32,820 bases of DNA from Tubulinosema ratisbonensis (GCA_004000155.1 RCSS01000247.1:1-32820); one strand, 5' to 3'; shown: positions 9,758 through 20,614, counted from the stretch's first letter. The notes: generated by a model not told the origin, from the sequence alone. Numbers and translations are program-made.

Positions 9758-11374
9758 CTAAAATGTTTGAAATGTTTTGAAATGGTGTTATTTTTTCTTT
9801 GTCACTTAACATTTTTTCTAATTTTTAGAATCTTTATAAAAATCGTAGTGCAAGTCCTTATTTATATTCACTTTTGGTATTGTAAAGAAATTAAAAACCT
9901 TGAAATAAAAAAAATTAAGCCTTTTAAGTGGATAACTATGCTATAATAATCTTTTAAAATACTAATTATACTTTATAAAAGAAGTTTTCTCATTATGGAA
10001 CGATTGATAAATTATTATAATGTTAATTTAGAAAACAAACAAAGTGAGAAATTATCAATATTAAAATGACGGTTTTAAATAAATGATGCTTCTCAATAAA
10101 AAACTTTACAGAAAAACTAAAACGATACAATCAGTCTACTTTCTGTGTCTCATTGGTGACTTGGTATGCCTAGATTGGTGAAAAAACATTTTTTATTATG
10201 AACAAATTTATAAAAAATGTAGTGAAAGTCAAAACAACTGCAAAAGATGAAGCTAGACTTATTTTTATGAAAAATCAAGCTTTATGATATAAAAGCGATT
10301 TTATCAGCTAGAGAGTAAGTTAAAAATATTTAGTGAGAACTATTATTTGGATAAAATATCATATAAATTTATAATAAAATTGTATTAAATTGATTTTGAA
10401 ATAACAGATATCAATTTATTAATATAGTTTTGCATCCGTGTAAAAAATTTTTAATTTTTTTTAAATCTGTGAACCTACTTTGCCTAGATTTCCATTTAAG
10501 ATCAAATTACACCGAAAAGGGTAAGATTAAATAAAAATACAAAATAAAATAAAGAAATGTTTATTCAAAAGACTTTTGTGAGTAAAACAATCAAAAATTT
10601 TGAGACCATTATAAAAGCTGGACCATATGATGAAGGTGTAGGACGTTGTTTTATATTAATAATGAAATTGATCGGATTATCAATATACTTGCAACAAATT
10701 AATTATTTGATTAACTTCATATAAGAAAGTTTCTAGAGAAACTATTAAATTGTGAATTGGGTTTTATTAATACAAATTTTTAGCCATGTCTTAGCCATAA
10801 TCTTTTAGTATATTAGAACTGAATGATTAATACTTTTTAAAAGAAGGTTTAAACGAAATATTTACAACAAAAGATTTCGATGGCATAAGTTTTACTTTAA
10901 AGACAATTTACATTAACAAAATCGATGAAGATTTACTGAGAAGAAAACGCTATGTGTTGATAAAGATAATAAATTCTTTAGAAAATGTAGCTAGGTGTAA
11001 ATAAACTTCTATGCAATATCTGGCAGTTCCGTTTTAATTGTAAATTACCTTAGAAGATGATAAGAGAATAAAATATTTTATAATTTTCCAAAAATTATGA
11101 TAGTATGACAAGAAAAAAAGATCTAAAAAATATATCGAGATATTTTTCAAATTATAAAAAATAAAACCAAATTAAACACAATCAAAAATGAGATAAATTC
11201 ATAAACATACAGTTTACAAACTCCCCAACACAAAAATGAAATAGTTTTAAACTTATTGCTTTTTTATATTTTATAATATATTTTTGAAAGCAAATCATCA
11301 GATAATAAAGCTTATTATTGCTCTAGGCCAATGACATTATAGTCGTCTCGAGGCAAATAACTAGCAGGAAAGGA
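9758..11374. other. A+T-rich spacer with one unconvincing 55-codon frame
   Basis: The only frame worth note is 10557-10724 on the plus strand (55 codons from an ATG, containing IIKAGPYDEGVGRCF). It is somewhat less A+T-rich than its surroundings but resembles nothing I know. The rest is spacer. Confidence 0.4.
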
Positions 11375-11620
11375 ACGAAGAGGCGATATAGCATGTTACA
11401 AACGAGGACATTGTTTTGATACTACAAATGTGCAGAGATTTTAAGGCACTAACTAACTTTATAACCAATAAAGAAAAAATATATCGAAGCAAATGAAACA
11501 AATAATTGGGAGTGGTATAACTCAAAAATGATCTCGATATATAAACAGTTTTAAAAGAATTGGAAAACAATATACGCTTTGCTAATTAAAATTTTGTCGT
11601 GTCAAAACAAGAAAAAAATA
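11375..11620 (+). pseudogene. Possible Myb/SANT-like DNA-binding relic
   Basis: In one frame the plus strand reads NEDIVLILQMCRDFKALTNF followed by ITNKEKIYRSK (about 11399-11490), then, past stops, LKNDLDI and TVLKELENNIRFAN. The order of an acidic ED, Leu/Ile-rich helix, F..L and NK-KIY resembles the Myb/SANT-like domains found next to Harbinger/PIF-type transposases and in expanded families of large microsporidian genomes. The Trp residues expected in the domain are not visible, and four stops lie within 80 codons, so at best this is a dead fragment. The minus-strand 69-codon frame at 11361-11570 is its shadow. Confidence 0.35.
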
Positions 11621-12791
11621 AAAACAACCTTCTAATAAATCTATTCTAGCGATCCCCTTTTCTGTTCTTGAGTTTAGGAGTGTGTTTTGCAAAAAAATAA
11701 AAATAATTTAAGGCGTATTTAAACAAAGGAAATGAGATATTGAAATCTCCAGTAGAGTTCAAACCTTTACAAACAAAGAAGAAAATGTTTTCAACTGGAA
11801 TATTATATTGAAAGAGACAAAAAAAGACTGTGGGAAAAAAAACTAATTAAAATCTGAATAATCCAACTAAGAGTAAACTTATTCTGTATGAACAAAGAAT
11901 GCCTAAAAGAAATCATAAATTTACATAAGTATGTTGACTAAAAATATAAAAAAGATGAACATGGCAAAACCTCCTTAAAAATTGCTTAAAAAACCTGCTT
12001 ATATGTAGAAACGGTTTATACAAAATTAAAATTAATAATAAATAGACTATATTACTATAAAGAAACATATTCAAAATAAAAAGTATTTTAAGCAAAACCA
12101 ACGAAATAACTTAATTAACAAGCATAATTAATCCTGAAAGGGTCAGTGTAATCGTTGATACCTGAAATATTTTTTAAAGATAAATAACGTCGATATTATG
12201 AACTTACTCAAGAGAGAACAAATTAGTCTAAAAGTATTATTTTGATAAATTAATTCCTGGCTAAAAACATTATAGTGTTTTAAAAATCATTTATTTTAAT
12301 TAAAAACAAAATAAGATAATATCTAAGAAATACATACTATGTCTAAATTCAAGTATTTTGTATATTTTATTATGTGTTTATCAAACTAGTTATTATAAAA
12401 TGTTTTATTTTATAAAAAATCTAAATACAACAAATCCCCACAACAATTATTATGACAAAAAAAATTAAATGACAATTGAACCTAATTAAAAACTTAGAGT
12501 AGAATATTATTAAAAAATAAGGATAGTAAAAAGAGCAACCCTATATGTAATTAATCTGACTTAGTTTTTTGGGTGTTTGTTTGTGACTTTAAAATCTTTC
12601 ATGGAAGTAGGGTTTATTTAAACTAATTATTTTTAAATTATCTTTTTTCTAGAAATTCATAACCTAACCTCCATCACGACAATACTATAAGAATTTTAAA
12701 ATGTTTAAAACAATTGCGATATTGTGATGTTGAAGTGGAAAGAACTGGGAGTTTTGATGTTACGTTTAGATAGTAGGGGGGTTTTGAATCT
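11621..12791. other. A+T-rich spacer with a small repeated block
   Basis: No gene seen. The block 12600-12690 shares GGGTTTATTTAAACT with 1484-1500 (one or two differences) and AACCTCCATCACGACAATA with 3872-3890 (18 of 19). The G-rich stretch TAGTAGGGGGGTTTTG at 12771-12786 stands out in base composition. The frame at 11913-12101 on the minus strand is only a product of T-rich composition. Confidence 0.45.
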
Positions 12792-12806
12792 AAATTTGTC
12801 GCGATT
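12792..12806. repeat. Target-site duplication of copy G, left
   Basis: AAATTTGTCGCGATT, identical over 15 bases to 12866-12880. The CGCG core is rare in this A+T-rich sequence, so the match is very unlikely to be chance. Confidence 0.9.
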
Positions 12807-12865
12807 TTTTTTTTGTTGCCTAGGGATGGAAAATCCATACGAAGATCTTTTCGCTATACCTTCTA
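12807..12865 (-). mobile_element. SINE-like retroposon, copy G (59 bp, 5'-truncated)
   Basis: Minus-strand insertion holding only the last ~51 bases of the family plus eight A. Read on the minus strand it goes TAGAAGGTATAGCGAAAAG, a GATCTTCGTATGG block, TTTTCCATCCC and GGCAACA plus A. It includes the small hairpin ATGGA-TTT-TCCAT. A perfect 15-bp duplication flanks it directly. 5' truncation, an A-tail and a duplication of this length are what target-primed reverse transcription by a LINE enzyme leaves. The intact duplication points to recent insertion. Confidence 0.9.
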
Positions 12866-12880
12866 AAATTTGTCGCGATT
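12866..12880. repeat. Target-site duplication of copy G, right
   Basis: Identical to 12792-12806, directly after the element. Confidence 0.9.
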
Positions 12881-14318
12881 ATATTGTCATTTAACTACTT
12901 ATGTTTGACATACATTAAACTTTGTCTAAAACACTAACACGTTTTGTTCACGTGCATTTCAAACTATTCTATGTCTTTTGTATTCTTTTGCTATGTGAAT
13001 CAGTCGAACTTGGCATCCAAATCTGTCGTATTTAAGAATTTTTTAAACCTACATTTTTGCATTACAATTCTTGAAGTAAAAATCATTACATAGTACTATC
13101 CAGCCTTCATCTTAATTTATAGATACCTCTACATAAAAGATAGGTTTAGCTTATAATCTTGTTGTCTATTTTAAAATTTCTATATTCTTTGCCAGATAAA
13201 TAAATTTAAATGTTTGACATATTTTGAATAAATATTTTTTATAGATGCGTAGTCTATCTGGAAGCTATTTAAAAATATTTTACTTCATCTTTTTTCTTTT
13301 ACAACATACTTCCTTTTCGGTTTCTTGTCGCATATTGAAATGGCATTCAGTGCACAGAAGTTTTGGACTTTTAAAATTTTGATTAAACCTATAAAAAGTA
13401 AAATATTTTTATTTAAAAAAAATTCGACATATAGTAAGATCTTAATCATTATTTTTATGCAAAAAGTTGAAAACAAATGATCTTATTTTAATTACAAGAC
13501 ATAAATAAATCTTTTTTGTTTACAAACTATCATTCAAAAACGTTAATAAAAGTTTTTGCAAATAACTTGAAAATTTAAATTCATATTAAAATTAAATTTA
13601 ATAGCTTTTTTCATTTGTTTATCAATGTAAAATACATACTTTTCAATGGCTTCGACATATTATTTTTTAAATTTTTTAAAATTTAAAATTTTTTATTAAT
13701 TTTTAATATTTACTGCCATTTTATATCATTAGGTTTAATTTCCATGCAAATGTCGAAATTTACTTATTGCATTAATCACTTTTTGAAATGCCTAAAACTA
13801 GATAATATGTTTTAGTATATATAGTTTTTCCATAACTTTTATTACATTTAATAATTATATGATGTCGACTTTTTTCTTTGCTTTTTAGCTTTTATAAATA
13901 AATGATATACTTTTCATTAAAGATGACAAAGAACCCTTATAATTTTTAGAATGCGCTATCATATAAAGTCAATTGTGAAACTTAACCTGCTGCAACTTAA
14001 ACTAGATCTTATGTCAAAATAAAAAACAATTTAAATTATAAAATTCTATCAGCTATTTTGTTTTACTAATAAATACTTCTTTAAAATCTGTAATTTTATA
14101 TTTTTTTTTCTTTTTTAAATTATTTAAATGCATTCAATATGACTATTTTGATTTCTTAACCATTAAAACAAAAATATGGGTTTATCTTGTCTATTTAATT
14201 AAAAATATTATTTTTACTAAAATTAGGAACAACTTTTTATATATCTTTTACAACTGAACTAAGCTAAAAAAACTTTAAGGGTCCTTTGCTATAAAAAAAA
14301 TCTTAATTAAAATCATAA
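12881..14318. other. A+T-rich spacer
   Basis: No gene accepted. A minus-strand 63-codon frame at 13285-13476 ends in a basic run (KKPKRKY) but is otherwise Ile/Leu/Asn/Lys of the kind produced by composition alone. Confidence 0.5.
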
Positions 14319-14535
14319 TTTTTTGTTGCCCAGGAACGGAAAATCATAAGAAGATCTTTTGCTACACCTTCTATATGAAAATAAAAACTTATTCATAAAA
14401 AAACATATGGTAAAATTTGTTTATACAGAATTAGTATAACTCAAGATATTCTGTGTCTTTCGCCCGCTAAAATCCACCCCTGTGCAATTTATTGAATGCC
14501 TAAATCTACCTTACCTTGCAGGCTTTTGTTACAGG
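14319..14535 (-). mobile_element. SINE-like retroposon, copy C (full length)
   Basis: Minus-strand copy of about 217 bp. On the plus strand it opens with six T, GTTGCCCAGGAACGGAAAAT, and ends with CCTTGCAGGCTTTTGTTACAGG. It keeps the GCCT/AGGC pair and the AAAAGATCTTC block. Flanks show only AATCAT in common, too little for a duplication. It lies 1.4 kb from copy G in the same orientation. Confidence 0.8.
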
Positions 14536-15706
14536 AATCATTCCTATGCTAGTGGAAAATTTCAATAACAAATTTAATTGTTTTATATTTATTTTAAATA
14601 ACAAATAACCATTTATTATAAAGTATAAGAAAAACTACAAGCTATATAAAGGACAGAGCTCTAAAAAAGGTATAGGTATGTTTTTAATAAACCCGGACTA
14701 TACTATATTGAAAATCGAGTAAAAATATATTTTTAATATAATTACTATGTGCAACTGAATTGTAGAGATATTTACTACAAAAAGGGTTTTAATATTAAAT
14801 ATTCAAAAGGTGTTTTAAAAAATTAAGAAGTTTTTTCAATTAACTGCATCTTATGCTTTTGAATTTTATCATAATTACACATCTTATTTTCTAAAGATGG
14901 AATATAGTTTAGAAGCAATTTTCCGTTATATCTTAAATAAAGGATATTTTAGCAAATTTAAATTGCCTTAAATGTATTTGTTTTTAAAAGATCTCTGGAA
15001 TAAATATTGAAAAGAAACAAAAATGAATATAAAAATTAATTTTTCGGTAGTTTTAAAAAATCGACAAAAATAGATAATTTCCTGTTAAATTATAATAAAT
15101 ATCTAATATTTGAATTAAATATTGGGGATTTTTCAAATAAAAAGGGTATTAATGAAATAATAAACAACCAAAAAGTATTTTAAAAAAAATTAAATAAAAA
15201 CAAAAACGAGCAAGTAAATTATTTTTAAATCAATAAAATTCAAGGATAGTAATTTATAAAATATAATCTCTTATAAATTAAATATTAAACTAAAAAATGT
15301 ACTCAATGTTTAAATTAGGCATTATTTTTTAACTTATATTAAAATTTTGTGCATAAAAGGAATCCTTAAGATAAAAATAAGATTTTTTTCATTTTGGGTA
15401 AAAATAAAAATGTCATAGAGGTTTTTTCTTTATATTTTTTGATCTTTTGAGAGAGATTTTTTAGCCTAAGCAAATTGATACTTTAGACCTAGGTTATTAT
15501 ATGTAAAAATTTTTTTACTTTGTTTTTGAAGCATATAATAGTCATTTAAATGGTTATTTTAGTAATTTATTACATAAAAATATTGATTTTGTTCAAACTA
15601 TTTAAGATTCTAAAAAAATATCTGTAAAAAATCATTTATTTCAAACTTTATATTTTTTTCTTGATTGTGATTTCTAATATGCAGTAAAGATATATTTGTT
15701 CAGTTG
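14536..15706. other. A+T-rich spacer
   Basis: No gene or relic seen; 3' flank of the next minus-strand gene. Confidence 0.6.
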
Positions 15707-16909
15707 TTAATTAATAATATTATTTAAATGTACTAAATTGGTACAATAAAAATCCATGTTTAGATCATTTACTGTGATATTATTTTGAGCTAGTATGTCT
15801 TCCCCGTGCATTTTATGATATGAAATACAGGCCAAAAGCTCGAAGTATTTGTAATATACTAAAAAACTATCACTTTTAACTTGATTTTTAAAAAATATTA
15901 AAACAAAACTTCTTCCTGTTAGCACTATATTTTCAAGGATTTGGACAATATACTTAGGAATAAATGCAAGTGTTTTTAAACAAACTTCCTTCTTAAATAA
16001 GAGTAATAAGGTATATTCAACCTTTAAAATTAACAAAGTCAGAAAATAATGTATATCTTGAAAATGAAAGTAATTTTTTGTGTGCTCTAGCTTCATTCTG
16101 AAAAGTTCAAATTCTGGAAACAATATTAAAGTATTTAAAGATTTAGGTGATAGAAAAATACTTTCAAATAAAAACAAGTGCATTTTCATTTCCATTGGTT
16201 TTTTGTCTTTCTTTTTAATAATCTGATCTGGTATTCTAAATTTTTTCAAATATTCTGATTTGTTTATTTTAATAATGTTTTCGTTTTTCATAATAAAATC
16301 GTTTAAATATTTTTTGAAATTGGTACCCTTTGATTCTGCCTCATAATTTTTTTGAAAAGTGGGATTAAATTCTGGTTCATTTATAAACTCATATAATAGA
16401 TATCTTATGCATTTTACCAAACCAAAAACACGATCAGATTTAAAATAATCTAACAGAGTTAATCCACCTATAGGTTTTTCTTCAAATTTATTTATAAAAT
16501 AGGCACTATTGAATAAAAAATTATTGTGAAACATTAAGCTTAAGAACATAAAATTTTCATAGATTTCTATCAAATATGGAATTTTTTTTTTTAATATTAT
16601 GTTTAGCCTTTGTGACGACATATAATTTAGATTTAATAGAGATTTTTCTTTGGCTTTAACAAATAAAACCTTTAAATCTTTGATATTATCATTAGCAAAG
16701 AGCTTTACGTAATGATCTTTCAAACTCCGAAAAATTTTTTTGTAATTAATAGTAAATGTACTATTATATTGTCTTAAATGGTTTGACATGCAAATATCTT
16801 TCTTGTCTTGTTTTTCTATGTCAATCGCTTTGTTTTCTATAAGCTCAATTTTTAGTAGTGTTAAATTAAAAAGACTAATATTTGTTATGAATAACTTCAA
16901 GTATTTCAT
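15707..16909 (-). CDS. Hypothetical protein, 400 aa, possible signal peptide
   Basis: Long intact frame and the clearest unknown gene of the window. I start it at the ATG at 16909, because the two codons upstream lack an ATG (the frame opens with TTG) and CCC stands directly before this ATG, the motif often found at microsporidian starts. The N-terminus MKYLKLFITNISLFNLTLLK has a hydrophobic stretch at about residues 4-20 that could be a signal peptide or anchor. The rest is mainly helical in character, with Phe/Leu-rich blocks at about 115-135 (FMFLSLMFHNNFLF) and 285-310, and a few Cys (about 166, 305, 355) without zinc-type spacing. No domain is recognised. A GGLTLLDYF...CIRYLLYEF region faintly recalls helical GAP-like folds, but this is not enough to assign. 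The nearest neighbour starts 1.2 kb away on the other strand, so it has its own promoter. Confidence 0.8.
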   Translation of the reverse strand: MKYLKLFITNISLFNLTLLKIELIENKAIDIEKQDKKDICMSNHLRQYNSTFTINYKKIFRSLKDHYVKLFANDNIKDLKVLFVKAKEKSLLNLNYMSSQRLNIILKKKIPYLIEIYENFMFLSLMFHNNFLFNSAYFINKFEEKPIGGLTLLDYFKSDRVFGLVKCIRYLLYEFINEPEFNPTFQKNYEAESKGTNFKKYLNDFIMKNENIIKINKSEYLKKFRIPDQIIKKKDKKPMEMKMHLFLFESIFLSPKSLNTLILFPEFELFRMKLEHTKNYFHFQDIHYFLTLLILKVEYTLLLLFKKEVCLKTLAFIPKYIVQILENIVLTGRSFVLIFFKNQVKSDSFLVYYKYFELLACISYHKMHGEDILAQNNITVNDLNMDFYCTNLVHLNNIIN

Positions 16910-16912
16910 GGG
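16910..16912 (-). promoter_or_regulatory. CCC motif directly before the start codon
   Basis: CCC immediately upstream of the ATG at 16909. Microsporidian genes often carry CCC or GGG within a few bases of the start; here it decides the start. Confidence 0.55.
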
Positions 16913-18145
16913 CAAAAGTGAAAAATTTTAATAAATAGAATATAAATGATATAATGATAAGGAAGGAATATAAATATTCAAGAAAATAATATAATATATA
17001 TTTTTAATTTTTTTCTTATCATATATCTATTTTAAATATAAAATGATTATAATGAGATTTTTTTATAGAAAAAAATACAATTTTTTTGTAAAAATAACAT
17101 TTATATTTTAAAGTAAAAAAATGTTACTCCTTTTTTTATCTTACAAATGGTAATTATAAATATATTTATTTATTTGTGTTTTTTTATATTCTTTCGCTCT
17201 TATCACACAAAAATTGCAGTTTATTTGTAAATTTTTTAAGGTAATTTTTAATAATGAAGCTATAAAATGATTCAGACATGCGAATAAAACTCTGATAATT
17301 TATAGCATGAAAAATTTGTAAACACAAAGACTCATTTTAGATCTAATTAAATAAAATTATTTAGTGTTTCTCTCACGTGAAATAAAAAATAAACTATTTT
17401 ATTCTATAAAGTCTTATAAAAAATTGTTTTTTATAAACAAACAACCTTACATAATTATATTGTGCATTTTTTGGTATTTTATTAACTTTTTCTTCTAAAT
17501 ATTCTAATTGTCTATTTATCATAATAATTCATCCTAAACTTTTATAATTTTGATTAAATTTAACCGAAAAATTTTTTACAATTTTTAAATCTTAAATTTA
17601 ACTTTGAAATAAAAATGACAGAGCGAAAAATTGTTTCGGAGAAAGGTGGTTTGTAATTGTGAATTTAAAAGATTTGGTTAATAAATTTATATTTTTTATC
17701 AAAAATAATGTTTTGGTGTAGTCTTATTTTGTGATGTTGTTACTTCAGAGTTTTTTTATCTTTACTAAAAAGAAGTATATTATTTATTTTTATCGGTAAA
17801 ATTTTTTTACATCATTTTTATAAGTTTGTTTTTTAAAATCGTTTAGTATGAATTTTAATTATTGTTTGTATCTCGATTACTAAAATTCTTAAATCTTTTA
17901 GATCTATAGTCATTAACCAAAAATTTAATTTTAAAAATTATTTGACATTTATTAAAAATAAACAAATTTTGAATTTTCTTATTCTCCTTTTACTTTTTTT
18001 ATTTGCTATAAAATAAATAAATTAAAATTTTTAATTTAATAAACAAAGTGCAAATTTTTCAAATATATTAAAATATATATTTATGATGATGTAATACAAA
18101 TTTCACACAAGGTTTCATAATTAAATTTTTTCTAAAACAAATACC
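16913..18145. other. Intergenic region between divergent genes
   Basis: About 1.2 kb of A/T runs that must hold both promoters. No specific site recognised. Confidence 0.6.
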
Positions 18146-18586
18146 ATGCCATCCAATCATGAAATATTGTTATCTTGTATCAAAACCACCACAAAAATAC
18201 TAGAAAGAATAAAACAATTAAGTTCGATGATTAAAAAAAACAATGTATATTCTGATAAAATGATTAATGTTTTAAATGAGCTGAATAATTTGATAGATAA
18301 AAATATTAGTAAATCACTAATTCATAAAGATCCCGGCGATATTTTAAGAAAATGTTTAACTGGTGTGTATTTAGAAGAATGTCATTCTTCTGACATTAAT
18401 ATTAGCTTAGAAGTCGTTGATAATCTCAATTTTAATGAAAACTATGAAGAGTTGCAAATATATTTAAGTATCTCTAATGAAAAGGAAGAATGGAATGTCC
18501 CCGAGGAAAAAGAAAGGAATGTAGAATACGAAGAAGTGAAAGAAACTAATAAAATTGTAATAAAGAAAAATAAAAATAATAAATAA
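18146..18586 (+). CDS. Hypothetical small helical protein, 146 aa
   Basis: Intact frame from an ATG (context TACCATG) to TAA. Codon use and amino-acid mix are more balanced than in random frames here. The first ~60 residues look like two amphipathic helices (ILLSCIKTTTKILERIKQLS, then MINVLNELNNLID). A DPGDILRKCL...CHSSD block follows at about 80-100. The tail (about 112-146) is Glu-rich, then Lys/Asn-rich. No signal peptide. The size and layout recall small subunits of nuclear complexes such as Mediator or kinetochore proteins, but no signature was found and I do not assign one. It lies 530-680 bases upstream of the next plus-strand gene. Confidence 0.7.
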   Translation: MPSNHEILLSCIKTTTKILERIKQLSSMIKKNNVYSDKMINVLNELNNLIDKNISKSLIHKDPGDILRKCLTGVYLEECHSSDINISLEVVDNLNFNENYEELQIYLSISNEKEEWNVPEEKERNVEYEEVKETNKIVIKKNKNNK

Positions 18587-19118
18587 TAAAATAGAATGTA
18601 ATTTTTTAAAAATCATTTTTTAAGAAAGTAAACTAAATAAAGATTTTAAAAAAACACTTATTTGTAAATATTTTAAATTCTATCATTTGAAGGTGTGGTT
18701 TCAATTATTTATTAGTTTTAATTAGATAGTAAGTTCATCATGCATACTTTATTTGTGATATAAAAATTTATTTCGACCAAAAATCTCGAATTTTCTCGAT
18801 TCATTATTTGATTAAAATTTAATGCATATTTTAGTCTCTATATTTTGATATTATAATAGAATTAGTTCTATTGAATTATTTGTTATTAAGTATTACGGCG
18901 GAATTTAAAATTACACTGATCGTGTACCTACTCTGTTTTTAAAAATAAATTATTTTTATAAATGATTCAATAAAGAAGTGAATACATTTTAGCCAATTAA
19001 ATTTCTATCGTATTAAGATCAAGTTCACTGGTCTAATAATGCTTTAAAATCGATTTATGAAATTTTTTTCTTCTTATCTTTAATCTAAAATGTAGGGCTA
19101 ATTGATTTTAATTGTATT
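18587..19118. other. Intergenic region
   Basis: About 530 bases; AATAAA-like signals occur shortly after the stop of the preceding gene (around 18650). Nothing else seen. Confidence 0.5.
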
Positions 19119-19256
19119 ATGTCATTTAAGGAAAATTATAATAATAAAGGACAATTGTTAATCTGTGATATGACCAAATGCGATAACATTTTACCGGATC
19201 AAATACAATATATCAAATTTTTAATAAAAATCAAAAAAAAATATTTAACAATCTGA
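19119..19256 (+). CDS. 45-codon frame with Cys pair, possible 5' part of the next gene
   Basis: Opens with ATG at 19119 and ends at TGA 19254-19256. It contains GQLLICDMTKCDNILPDQ, with a C-x4-C pair that looks like half of a zinc-binding domain. The following gene at 19268 has KYYLCKDCFEEQ near its N-terminus, a natural second half (as in ZZ or RING-like domains). A nine-A run at 19233-19241 lies between; a one-base change there would join this frame to the next one. A canonical intron is not supported, since no GT that could serve as donor lies between the Cys pair and the stop. It could also be a chance frame or a regulatory upstream ORF. Confidence 0.35.
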   Translation: MSFKENYNNKGQLLICDMTKCDNILPDQIQYIKFLIKIKKKYLTI

Positions 19257-19267
19257 AAAATTTTAAC

Positions 19268-20614
19268 ATGTTAACACACCTAATTTACCTAATCATAATT
19301 TGTATCTCAGGAAAAAGACCAGAAAAGTATTACTTATGTAAAGATTGCTTTGAAGAACAAAAAATAAGATTAGATTCCAAGTGGGGAAAAAAGTGTCATA
19401 AATCGGAAAAAAATAATCTAATTCTGGTTTATTCATTAATGATTTATAAACAAATATTACAGAGCAAATTTATTTCTGATATACAAAAAGATAAAAAGAT
19501 GATTTACACATTATCAGAAAAAATTGAAAAATTAAATAGAAAGATTAATCATATTAAAAATATCTTTAATGATGATAGTATGAAAAATTCTAGTCAAAAA
19601 AGAGAGTTAATTGCTAAATTGACCGAGCTAATACAATGCTTTAATCAGACAAAGATATTTATTCAGCATATGACTCCTGCAAATAATCCATGCAATGTCA
19701 ACAAATCAGATATATACATCCTTGAACAGAAAATAGAAAAATCCTTAGAAGAACAAAATAATATAAAAAGATCTTTAAATGACATAAAACAAGATTTACA
19801 AATTTTCTGTGAAGATTTTATAGAAGAATTTGATAAAATAAATGAAAATTATATAAAAACTATTGATATTTGTTGTTCTAAGCAAAAGAAAATATCTCAA
19901 AAACACAAAGACATGGGAATATCTGACCAAAAAAATAGTAATTCATCTGAGTTCCTTGCCGCCTACAAGACAGATAGTTTAAGCAGAAGAGGTAGCTTTG
20001 GAATTAGTGCTAAAAGTGCCTTTGCATTTAGTGATCAACCAGAATTTGAAGAATTTCCAGATGGATTTATAGATGACAAAATTTTTTACACAGATAACCT
20101 GGTTTTAAAAGAAAAAGAAATGTGTTACAGAGCAAATGATTTTATAAATCCAAATAATTATAAAATTGGCATTAAAAATAAACCTAGTGATTCTTATAAG
20201 AGTATTTTGTCAAAAGATACATGTTTTTCACAAGTTATAAACAAGAATGAAACAGTAAATAGACAGAACTCATCGAGAAAAGACAAACAAACTTTAGAAT
20301 ATTACAATTTTTTTATCAATGAGCATGACGAACCAATCGAAATCAATAAATCTGCAAATACTGAGCAATCCTCTAGATTTGATATCGATGAGGCAATCCT
20401 TAATAAAAAAGGCACGATACCAAAAGAGAGCTTTACTTCAGAAACTAAATGTAGACTGGATGATATTTCTGGAAAAAAATTTGACTTCCATAATGAAATA
20501 AACAGATTGTATTATAAACTTGATTTTGATCAAAATGAAGCTGAAATCCTATTCGGTGGTAAAGATAGAAACAAAGATATTAGTGATAAACTTGGGTATC
20601 AGAATGCCGATTGA
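19268..20614 (+). CDS. Hypothetical coiled-coil protein, 448 aa, CxxC near N-terminus
   Basis: Long intact frame from ATG 19268 to TGA. The first 14 residues (MLTHLIYLIIICIS) could be a signal peptide. The alternative is that they are translated linker between two halves of a zinc-binding domain, since Cys12, Cys24, Cys27 and Cys43-His44 follow and a Cys pair lies in the frame just upstream. Coiled-coil-like heptads are seen at about residues 68-100 (TLSEKIEKLNRKINHIKNIF) and 150-185. A Ser-rich stretch (SLSRRGSFGISAKSAFAF) near 236-256 looks like a phosphorylation region, and the C-terminal half is polar, Asp/Asn/Lys-rich and probably disordered. A RING or ZZ domain followed by coiled coil would resemble a ubiquitin-ligase layout, but that is inference. 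AATAAA at about 20645 may serve as poly(A) signal. Confidence 0.75.
   Translation: MLTHLIYLIIICISGKRPEKYYLCKDCFEEQKIRLDSKWGKKCHKSEKNNLILVYSLMIYKQILQSKFISDIQKDKKMIYTLSEKIEKLNRKINHIKNIFNDDSMKNSSQKRELIAKLTELIQCFNQTKIFIQHMTPANNPCNVNKSDIYILEQKIEKSLEEQNNIKRSLNDIKQDLQIFCEDFIEEFDKINENYIKTIDICCSKQKKISQKHKDMGISDQKNSNSSEFLAAYKTDSLSRRGSFGISAKSAFAFSDQPEFEEFPDGFIDDKIFYTDNLVLKEKEMCYRANDFINPNNYKIGIKNKPSDSYKSILSKDTCFSQVINKNETVNRQNSSRKDKQTLEYYNFFINEHDEPIEINKSANTEQSSRFDIDEAILNKKGTIPKESFTSETKCRLDDISGKKFDFHNEINRLYYKLDFDQNEAEILFGGKDRNKDISDKLGYQNAD

Noticed and set aside
11913..12101. Minus-strand hydrophobic 62-codon frame
   Set aside because: Leu/Ile/Phe content follows from T-rich composition. A faint ankyrin-like DEHGKTSLKIA on the other strand is too short to support.
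13285..13476. Minus-strand 63-codon frame with a basic tail
   Set aside because: No start context, no motif, composition-driven.
19270..19310. A 41-base intron (GTTAAC ... CTCAG)
   Set aside because: The 3' end looks intron-like, but splicing would not join any open upstream frame to the gene's frame, and the donor is not GTAAG-like.
20319..20501. Plus-strand 60-codon frame inside the 448-aa gene
   Set aside because: Shadow of the longer gene in another frame.
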